Shown here in pieces: positions 58,092 to 64,000 of a stretch of DNA of 64,000 nucleotides. Under the pieces are notes generated by a model. The model saw only the letters and a program-made list of their open reading frames with translations. It did no database searches and was not told where the DNA came from. This DNA is from CAVVXN01 sp963772585 (lineage in GTDB: Bacteria; Planctomycetota; PLA2; JAEUHO01). Where the stretch lies: NCBI GenBank assembly GCA_963772585.1, contig CAVYXV010000010.1, positions 1 to 64,000 of the forward strand, read 5' to 3'. Each line of letters begins with the position of its first letter. The first letter of the stretch is position 1. A program made the position numbers and the translations under genes.

Positions 58092-59346
58092 GGCAGCGAC
58101 GCTGGAACCACGCGCGGTAGCGCTGGTAGAAGGCGTCATCGACGCCGTTGCGGTAGATCCGCACCTTCACGGGGCGATGGGTGGTCCCGAGCCGCTCCTT
58201 CACCATCCGGGCGAGCGGTACGATCCCGTAGGGATGTACGAAGAGCATGATCTCGCTGTAGACGGGCTGATCGAGGATGGCGGTGACGGCGTCCCGGGCC
58301 TCGATGCCGGAAGAACCCCGGATGATCCCGCGCTTGCCCTCCGCGTGGATCCGCCAGATCCGCTCGTTCTCGCGACGGACGTAGTCGAGGCCTCCGTTCT
58401 CTCGCAGCGTCCGGCACGCGGCGGGGGAGACGGAGACGATCATCATGTTGTCGTTGGTCGTCAGTCCATCCTCGACGTTCTCGGTGACGCCCGTCGCCCC
58501 GGCGAACGCGACGGGGCCCATCCGCGCCATCGCGAGGCCCGGGTCGACGCCGTAGTCCTTCGGGCCGATGACCATGGCCCGCCAGCGGGGCGAGAGTTCG
58601 TCGCCGAGGAAGCGGCCCAGGGGCGTGGTCCGCATGTCCAGCGGTCGCCCGAGCATCAGCTCCTCCGGCCGGAAGGCCTCGTTGAAGGCGTCGTCGCCGA
58701 AGACCTCGTACCACTTGGCGTACAGCGCCACCCACTGGCCCACGTAGCACTCGTACACCGCACGATCCGTGTAGAAGGCCCGCACCGCTTCCGCGGGAGA
58801 GGCCACGGCCACGCAGTAGTCGTCGCCGCGGGACCACTCCGGCGTCGGGGGGATCATCCGGAACCACGGGGAGTCGAACACGAGGAGCTTCGGGAAGGTC
58901 AGGTTCCCCTCCTGGATGTTCGCGTCGAGCTTGCGCGTGGCGCGCGCGACGGCCCCCGCCACGCGGTGCTGGAACGCCAGGCGGGAGTGGAGCGTGTTCG
59001 CCAGCGCCCCGAGGCGAACGGCCAGCGCGCGCAGCGTCGCGGCGGGCGTGTCGGGAGCGACGACGATCCGGAGGTCGCCGGCGCGCTGGGCGGCCTCGAT
59101 GCTCTCGCGTTCCCCGGGGCGGCCACCGATCACGTCGATCCCGCTTCCGGGAGCGCCGGTCGTGACGCGCCAGCCGATGTGCTCGAGGAAGGCGAGGGAG
59201 CACGTCTCCTCGGGGGTCAGCTTCGACCGGACGAGGCGTCGTCCCGCATCCGCCTCACCCGGCTCCGCGGCATACGGGGTGCGCGCCGTCCCCAGGAGGA
59301 CCAGCAGGACCAGGAAGGGCATGACCGGGAGGCGTCGGCAGGACAT
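57988..59346 (-). CDS. secreted protein, possibly Tgl-type protein-glutamine gamma-glutamyltransferase
   Basis: This 452-residue protein has a signal peptide (VMPFLVLLVLLGTARTPYA). It contains ASPAEAVRAFYTDRAVYECY followed by a helix and DDAFNEAFRPEELMLGR, which resembles the catalytic stretch of Bacillus Tgl transglutaminase (SP-x-AI...YxxEC.. helix ..FNxLF), with Cys in YECY as possible nucleophile. The rest (GGRPGERESIEAAQRAGDL, TENVEDGLTTNDNMMIVSVS) is unrecognised. Assignment is tentative; a crosslinking enzyme would fit an envelope or spore-like coat. The 3' end overlaps the esterase gene by 104 bp. Confidence 0.6.
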   Translation of the reverse strand: MSCRRLPVMPFLVLLVLLGTARTPYAAEPGEADAGRRLVRSKLTPEETCSLAFLEHIGWRVTTGAPGSGIDVIGGRPGERESIEAAQRAGDLRIVVAPDTPAATLRALAVRLGALANTLHSRLAFQHRVAGAVARATRKLDANIQEGNLTFPKLLVFDSPWFRMIPPTPEWSRGDDYCVAVASPAEAVRAFYTDRAVYECYVGQWVALYAKWYEVFGDDAFNEAFRPEELMLGRPLDMRTTPLGRFLGDELSPRWRAMVIGPKDYGVDPGLAMARMGPVAFAGATGVTENVEDGLTTNDNMMIVSVSPAACRTLRENGGLDYVRRENERIWRIHAEGKRGIIRGSSGIEARDAVTAILDQPVYSEIMLFVHPYGIVPLARMVKERLGTTHRPVKVRIYRNGVDDAFYQRYRAWFQRRCLTGNDVVEVPTTMSTGQEIRTPPPGSSGPCPEER

Positions 59347-59383
59347 CGGCAGGTCGGGGGGAGGAGGCGGGGCAACGCGGATT

Positions 59384-60283
59384 CTACGGGGTGGGGGGGC
59401 CGGACCGAAGCGCGTCCGCAAGGTGCGCGTCGGCGTCCCGGCGACCGCGTTCGATCATGGCCTCGATTCGCGAGGGCTCGAAGGCGAGGGCCGAGCCCTC
59501 GAGCGGGGCGGTGGGCCTCAGGACCCGGATCTCCACGTACCGATGGCCGTCCGGCGCGGTGCCCCGTCGGACCGAGTCGTTCGTGCGGAGCGCCGTCTGG
59601 AGATCGTTCGCCATCACCTCGTTCAGCAGGATCTCCAGCGAACGTGCGGCGAGCTGGACCGCGTTCGGATGCCCGCCTTCGAACAGGGGGCCCTGTTCGA
59701 ACGCGGGGGGGTGGACCAGCAGGATGTCGATCTCCGTGGCGCCCGCGTCGATCGCGGCGGCGAGGGGCGTGATCTCCCGGAGACCGCCGTCGATGTGGAG
59801 GGCGCCGTCGATCGCGATCGGCTCCAGCATCGCGGGGAAGGCCGACGACGCGAGCACGGCATCGACGATCCGCTCGTCCTGCTCGCCGAAGAGGCGATAG
59901 CGCCCGTCCGCCAGCGAGACGGTGCCCACGAGCAGCCGGCGTCCGGAGCGCCGGAGCCGTTCGACCTCCAGGGTCCGGTGGACCAGGCGATGGAGCGGAC
60001 CCGAGTCGTAGAGGCTCGGCCGCCACAGCCCATGGAGGAAGCCGAAGGGGAAGTGATGTCGTCGGACCCGGCGGGTGTCGAGGCTCTTCCAGAGCGCCAC
60101 GAGGTCGCGGGTCGCGGCGACCTCGTCCCCCGGCGCGTACATGGCCAGGAACGCGGCGCCGAGCGCTCCTACGGACACGCCGCAGCAGAGGTCGGGACGA
60201 AGCCCCGCCTCGGCCAGGCGCTGGAGCGCCCCCGCCTGCCACGCCCCCTTGGAACCGCCACCGCTCAGGACCAGGGCGTGCAC
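59384..60283 (-). CDS. patatin-like phospholipase
   Basis: This 299-residue lipid acyl hydrolase has oxyanion motif GGGSKGAWQAGAL (residues ~8-20), Ser nucleophile in CCGVSVGALGAAF (GxSxG), and catalytic Asp in LHIDGGLREITPL (DGG). Length is typical of bacterial single-domain patatins. No signal peptide, so probably cytosolic or injected/lytic. GTG 60283 has GGAGG upstream. Divergent from the C2-like gene. Confidence 0.93.
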   Translation of the reverse strand: MHALVLSGGGSKGAWQAGALQRLAEAGLRPDLCCGVSVGALGAAFLAMYAPGDEVAATRDLVALWKSLDTRRVRRHHFPFGFLHGLWRPSLYDSGPLHRLVHRTLEVERLRRSGRRLLVGTVSLADGRYRLFGEQDERIVDAVLASSAFPAMLEPIAIDGALHIDGGLREITPLAAAIDAGATEIDILLVHPPAFEQGPLFEGGHPNAVQLAARSLEILLNEVMANDLQTALRTNDSVRRGTAPDGHRYVEIRVLRPTAPLEGSALAFEPSRIEAMIERGRRDADAHLADALRSGPPTP

Positions 60284-60346
60284 GCCGCCTCCTCTCCCGT
60301 CGATCGTCGAGGGGATAGTATGGAGCCGTCGAGTACGGGGGGCCTC

Positions 60347-61387
60347 ATGCGACGCGACGTTCCTTCTCTTCTCCTCCTGGCGATCGCGGCCGGTCTCCTC
60401 GGGAGCGGCGCCGTCTCGCCTGCGCCCGCCGGCGCGGGCGAGGACCCTTCGCGCACCCTCGTCGTGCTCGGCGCCCGCGTCCGCCCCCTGAAGCCCGATG
60501 GTCGTGCGTGGGACGGCGACCACCGCAAGATCCCGCCGCTCGTCTACACCGGCCTCTCGGGCGCCGCCGGCTTCCCGCCGCTCGCGGCGGTGTCGCTCGT
60601 GCCCTACCGCAACCGGCCGGATCCGTACGTCGTCGTGCGGGCGAAGGGAGAGGAACTCGCCCGGAGCGCGACGGCCCAGGGCACCTTCCTCCCCGTCTGG
60701 TCCCTCGTCGTCCCGCTCCCCGACGCCCTGCCCGCCACGCTCTCGCTCGAGGTCTCCGACGACGACCTCCGAAACGACGACGCCGTGGGGACGGCGACCG
60801 TCGACGTGGCCGCCATGCTGGAGAAGCCGGGGCTCCACGTCGTGGAGGGGACCGCCGGCCTCGCCGACGTGGAGATCGTGCTCCGCGACCCCACGAAGGG
60901 GCGCGGCCCCGAGCGCAGGGTCGAGATCCGACGCATCGCCGTCACGGCGCGCGGGCGCCGGCCGGCCGGCGGGGACTGGGACGTCGGCGGCCTGCCGCTC
61001 CGCGACAAGGTCCCGAAGCGTCTGCCCCTGCCCAAGGGCGCGAAGGGCCTGGAGATGCGTCTCCCGGACCTCGAGATCCGCGCGCGGTGGCTCGGCGGCG
61101 ACGAGAGGGTGTCCCCGCCCTCCGGGAACGTCCTCTCCCTCGCGTGGGAGCCCGAGGGTCTCGGCGCCGTCGGCCGCGCCGGGCGTGGCGACGGCCTCGC
61201 CCTCTTCGTCGTGGACGAAGATCCTCTGCTCGCGGACCCCGTGGGCGTGGTGTTCCTCCCCTGGGAGCGTTTCCTCGACGCCGCCGGCGAGGGGCGGCTC
61301 GTCGTCGAGCCCGGGGAGACGAGCGGCCTCGCCCGCGTCGAAGTGGCCTTCGCGGTGGGGGAGCCGCGGGAGGGGAGCGCCCGGTAG
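60347..61387 (+). CDS. secreted protein with C2-like domain
   Basis: This 346-residue protein has a signal peptide (RDVPSLLLLAIAAGLLGSGA). Residues ~40-150 look like a C2 beta-sandwich: TLVVLGARVRPLKPDG, PDPYVVVRAKGEELARSATA, FLPVWSLVVPLPDALPATLS, LEVSDDDLRNDDAVGTATVD, with Asp residues that could bind calcium. The C-terminal half is a second beta-rich region (RLPDLEIRARWLGG, FVVDEDPLLADPVGVVFLPW) that may be another C2-like domain. ATG 60320 is an alternative start. Confidence 0.72.
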   Translation: MRRDVPSLLLLAIAAGLLGSGAVSPAPAGAGEDPSRTLVVLGARVRPLKPDGRAWDGDHRKIPPLVYTGLSGAAGFPPLAAVSLVPYRNRPDPYVVVRAKGEELARSATAQGTFLPVWSLVVPLPDALPATLSLEVSDDDLRNDDAVGTATVDVAAMLEKPGLHVVEGTAGLADVEIVLRDPTKGRGPERRVEIRRIAVTARGRRPAGGDWDVGGLPLRDKVPKRLPLPKGAKGLEMRLPDLEIRARWLGGDERVSPPSGNVLSLAWEPEGLGAVGRAGRGDGLALFVVDEDPLLADPVGVVFLPWERFLDAAGEGRLVVEPGETSGLARVEVAFAVGEPREGSAR

Positions 61388-61500
61388 AGGACTGTGCTGA
61401 AACCTCCCCCTCGCCCGCCCTCCCGGCTTCTTGCTAGGCTCTCAGGCGGCGGGGACGCCTGCCCCGTGCTCGGGCGGTCGGCCCCTGGAAGGAGGCGGGC

Positions 61501-62676
61501 ATGACGACCCACACCGCGCAGGAGAACTACGGCCGGGGGCACCGCACGTTCGACTGCCCCTGGTGCGGGGCGATCTCCGGCATCCCGGCGGACCTGATCG
61601 GCGAGACGTTCCAGTGCCCGGAGTGCAAGGAAACCACCAAGCTCACGCCGAAGAACACCCGGGGGCAGAACCTCATCCCCGGCGAGGAGGACGCACGGGG
61701 CCCCGCTCCGGGGGACCTGACCTTCGACTGTCCGTGGTGCGGGGCCATCAGCCCGGTGCCCCCGGGAGCGGTCGGGACGGTCTTCGAGTGCCCCGAGTGC
61801 CACAACAAGACGCGCCTGACCGAGAAGACCACCCGCCGGGCCGACCTGTTCGTCCCGCCGCCCGGGGCGCCCCACCACGAGGAGGCGCCGGGATTCCCCG
61901 GCTGGATCTTCGCGGTCCTCGGCGTCCTGGCGCTGGGGGTGATCGCCTGGGCCGTCTTCGGGAGGAGTCGTGGGGAGGGGACCTCCACGCAGGAGCAGGC
62001 TTCCCGTGCCGGCGAGAGCGGCGGAGCGGGGGAAGGAACGAAGGTGCCGGTCGAGCCCCCGGGGCCCGCCGAAGGGGAGGCGAACCCGACCGGCCCCTCC
62101 TCCGCCGACGCCGAGACGACGCCGACGGGCCCCATGCCGCCCGCGCCCGCGCCGGAGAGCCCGGAGCTGACCGCAGCCCGCGAGCGGCTCGCCGCCGCGG
62201 AGCGCACGTACGCCGCGGCCCAGGCGGCGCTCTCCTCCTGGCTGCACGAGAACGCCGGGCGCCTCGCCAAGGCGGAGCGTGCGGATGCGGCCCGCGCGAT
62301 CCAGGGCATGATCGAGCGCGAGCAGAAAGCGCTGGAGGAAGGCGCGCCGACGCCGGACGCGATGCGCGCGAGCAACCGGAAGCTCGCCACCGCGATCGCG
62401 TCGGATCCGTCGATGCGGGAGGCCGCCGAGATCGTCTACGAGACCCTGCGCAGGGTGCCCTACGCGCCCGTCCGGGCGCGGCGGTGGCAGGACCTGAACT
62501 TCCTCGCGCCGACGTTCTCCGACGCGGTGGCCGAACTCGTCCGGGGCGGGATGGTCGGCGTCGGTGAGGAACAGGCTGCGTTGCAGGAGAAGGTCGAGAG
62601 GGCAGGAAAGGAGGCCGTGGCGGCCCGAACGGCGCTCGAAGCCCTGGAAGGCCCCGAGGCGTCGCCCCCGCGGTAG
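61501..62676 (+). CDS. membrane protein with two zinc ribbons
   Basis: This 391-residue protein has two tandem zinc-finger-like ribbons: FDCPWCGAISGIPADLIGET with FQCPECKETTK (residues ~17-47), and FDCPWCGAISPVPPG with FECPECHNKTR (~74-106). One transmembrane helix follows (WIFAVLGVLALGVIAWAVFG), then a Pro/Thr/Glu linker and a helical coiled C-terminal domain (ELTAARERLAAAERTYAAAQ). Such ribbon-TM proteins are abundant in planctomycetes; role unknown. A PhoU-like gene follows 37 bp later. Confidence 0.75.
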   Translation: MTTHTAQENYGRGHRTFDCPWCGAISGIPADLIGETFQCPECKETTKLTPKNTRGQNLIPGEEDARGPAPGDLTFDCPWCGAISPVPPGAVGTVFECPECHNKTRLTEKTTRRADLFVPPPGAPHHEEAPGFPGWIFAVLGVLALGVIAWAVFGRSRGEGTSTQEQASRAGESGGAGEGTKVPVEPPGPAEGEANPTGPSSADAETTPTGPMPPAPAPESPELTAARERLAAAERTYAAAQAALSSWLHENAGRLAKAERADAARAIQGMIEREQKALEEGAPTPDAMRASNRKLATAIASDPSMREAAEIVYETLRRVPYAPVRARRWQDLNFLAPTFSDAVAELVRGGMVGVGEEQAALQEKVERAGKEAVAARTALEALEGPEASPPR

Positions 62677-62713
62677 CGGGGGGAGCGCCGACGGAGAGGG
62701 GGCGGCCGCGGAC

Positions 62714-63352
62714 ATGGCGACGCACAACGAGCGACTGGAGGCGCGCAAGACCAGCGTGCGCGCCGCGCTGATGGACCTGGCCACCGCCGTCGACGAGAAC
62801 CTGCGTGCCGTGCACCTCCTGCTCACGACGGAGGAGGAGGTAGCCCAGGGGCTCGCCTTCCAACCCACCGAGGCGCTGGCCGAGGCGGTCATGGACCGCA
62901 GCATGGAGTTCCTCGGGCTCCAGAGCCCCGTGGCCACCGATCTCCGATGGGCCATGGCCGTCATCCGCGCCGGCAAGGACTACGAGCGCGTCCAAAACCT
63001 CGCGGCGGCGCTCCTCCGTCGGGTCAAGGTCCTCAGCTCGACCCTGCTCGCGGAGATCCTCCACGCGATGACGGAGGTGACGAGCGAGGTCCTCGCCCTG
63101 CACCGCCTCATCCTCGAGTTGCTGGGCGGCCGCGTGACCCTGGCCGAGATCCAGCCCCAGCTCAAGCTCCGGTACGCGACCATCGAGGCTCGGCTGGCCG
63201 AGGTGGAGAATCTCGCGATCGGCGCCATGGTCGAGGGGGACGAGGGGGCGGAGAACCTCCGCGAGCTGGTCCTCGCGACGCGCCACCTCAAGCGGATCTC
63301 GGACGAGATGGCGGTGATCCCGGGCGAGTTCCAGCGCTCCGCGTCCGCCTGA
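62714..63352 (+). CDS. PhoU-domain protein
   Basis: This 212-residue all-helical protein has two PhoU-like three-helix repeats: VDENLRAVHLLLTTEEEVAQ, QSPVATDLRWAMAVIRAGKD, YERVQNLAAAL, and in the second half ELVLATRHLKRISDEMAVI. The DLR...RAGKDYERVQN pattern corresponds to the metal-binding ExxxD-type helix of PhoU. PhoU proteins modulate phosphate uptake and PhoR; no pst genes are nearby. ATG 62714 is where the domain begins. Confidence 0.82.
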   Translation: MATHNERLEARKTSVRAALMDLATAVDENLRAVHLLLTTEEEVAQGLAFQPTEALAEAVMDRSMEFLGLQSPVATDLRWAMAVIRAGKDYERVQNLAAALLRRVKVLSSTLLAEILHAMTEVTSEVLALHRLILELLGGRVTLAEIQPQLKLRYATIEARLAEVENLAIGAMVEGDEGAENLRELVLATRHLKRISDEMAVIPGEFQRSASA

Positions 63353-63369
63353 CGCCCGGCCTCGTCCCC

Positions 63370-64000
63370 CTACCCCGCGGCCGCCAGCGCGGCGTCGAGC
63401 CGGGCCATGATCGCGTCGAGCCAATCGGCGTGCTCCGGCTTCATCACGCAGGCGCGCAGACACGTGACGGGTTCCCCGCCGGCGGCCGGCGACGGACAGC
63501 GCGTTGCGACCGTGCGGGCGGGGATCTTCGCCAACGCGAGCCACAAGCGCTCGTCGTGGGCGCGTTCGAACACGGCACGGGCCGCCGCCGACGCCGCCTG
63601 GGCGGTGGCCGCCTCGACGGCGAAGACCACGATGTCCAACTCGGGTTCGAGGAGCGGGACGAAGCGGGGGTGCCTCTCCAGCCGCGCCGCCAGCGCGCGA
63701 GCCCCCTCCAGGCAGCGGTCGAGGTGCGCCGCGAATTCTCCGCCCCTCTCGTAGGGCAGGAGGCGTTGTGTCGCCCAGAGGGCCACCGCCGCGGCACCCG
63801 GGCGCGAGCACTCGAGCGAGATCTCGCCGAGGTGCAGGTCGTCGGAGCTGAAGTAGGTGTAGGGCGAGTCGTGCCGGTAGACGCGGCCGACGGACGGATC
63901 GCGGAACAGGACGCACCCGCACCCGTACGGCTGCAAGCCGTGCTTGTGGGGATCGACGACGAGGGAATCGACCTCCGCCAGGGCGTCCACGGCGCGTCGG
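63370..64000 (-). CDS. PLP-dependent group II decarboxylase, C-terminal part (runs off window)
   Basis: This is the C-terminal ~210 residues of an aromatic-L-amino-acid / diaminobutyrate decarboxylase-type enzyme. The PLP lysine lies in SLVVDPHKHGLQPYGCGCVL (20 residues). Then YTYFSSDDLHLGEISLECSR and a helical/beta C-terminal domain to AALAAAG. The 5' end lies beyond base 64000. Substrate cannot be decided from this fragment. Confidence 0.85.
   Translation of the reverse strand, partial: RRAVDALAEVDSLVVDPHKHGLQPYGCGCVLFRDPSVGRVYRHDSPYTYFSSDDLHLGEISLECSRPGAAAVALWATQRLLPYERGGEFAAHLDRCLEGARALAARLERHPRFVPLLEPELDIVVFAVEAATAQAASAAARAVFERAHDERLWLALAKIPARTVATRCPSPAAGGEPVTCLRACVMKPEHADWLDAIMARLDAALAAAG

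Overview
The window is very GC-rich (roughly 70% by eye) bacterial chromosome, densely packed, with many ATGA/GTGA start-stop overlaps. The gene complement points to a planctomycete-like bacterium: a sulfatase-modifying-factor-type lipoprotein, an STN-domain secreted protein, paired zinc-ribbon membrane proteins, an ECF sigma factor of the kind that precedes large Ser/Thr kinases, several Ser/Thr kinases and a GYF_2-domain protein. Ectoine synthesis, ectoine uptake and a Ktr potassium system suggest a marine or salt-exposed habitat. The phylum is an inference from gene content; there is no rRNA in the window.

Layout. 1-6140: accessory DNA with an orphan secreted-type protein, a decayed stretch, a formylglycine-enzyme-like lipoprotein and an IS21-family element (istAB) with repeated end sequences. 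6330-9540: tRNA-Arg(UCU), a parvulin-type lipoprotein, tRNA-Pro(GGG), then four minus-strand genes for tiny Cys-Pro-rich lipoproteins, two built of a perfect NPCNQP hexapeptide repeat. 9910-13165: purD, an STN-domain protein, fur (preceded by a Fur-box-like site and a short leader frame) and tadA. 13190-21411: an osmoprotection locus. ehuBCDA-type ectoine uptake genes read left (the ATPase gene is frameshifted), ask-ectABCD read right in one fully overlapping operon, and an EctR-like MarR regulator lies convergently behind it, followed by a frameshifted SEC-C protein.

22841-31520 looks like a decayed island beside tRNA-Ser(CGA). It holds an AbiE-type toxin-antitoxin pair whose promoter carries a long inverted repeat, a toxin cut off at an integrase remnant, a perfect 12-bp palindrome, and a two-gene module of a winged-helix-like protein plus a 1035-residue double ATPase (AAA+ half and HerA-like half with a degenerate P-loop). 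Divergent from it, 17 bp away, is a GAF-GGDEF protein with an unusual C-terminal domain. This is the best candidate for an undescribed conflict or signalling system.

31537-64000 is mostly chromosomal housekeeping and signalling. It has an HD hydrolase/GYF_2/membrane/TonB operon, a LOG-family protein, ktrB-ktrA plus a HAMP-like membrane protein, an ECF sigma gene coupled to a STAS protein, and a second sigma coupled to a 1009-residue kinase. Further along are a frameshifted protease, two more kinases (one with an FHA-like domain), a response regulator fused to an RsbW-like ATPase, asparagine synthetase plus a MazG-like enzyme, phosphoglucomutase, several lipoproteins and malic enzyme. The right end carries an esterase, a possible transglutaminase, a patatin, a C2-like protein, a zinc-ribbon protein, a PhoU-like protein and the C-terminal half of a PLP decarboxylase. 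Three genes are broken by indels in GC repeats, short acidic repeats or homopolymers, so some of these frameshifts may be sequence errors.
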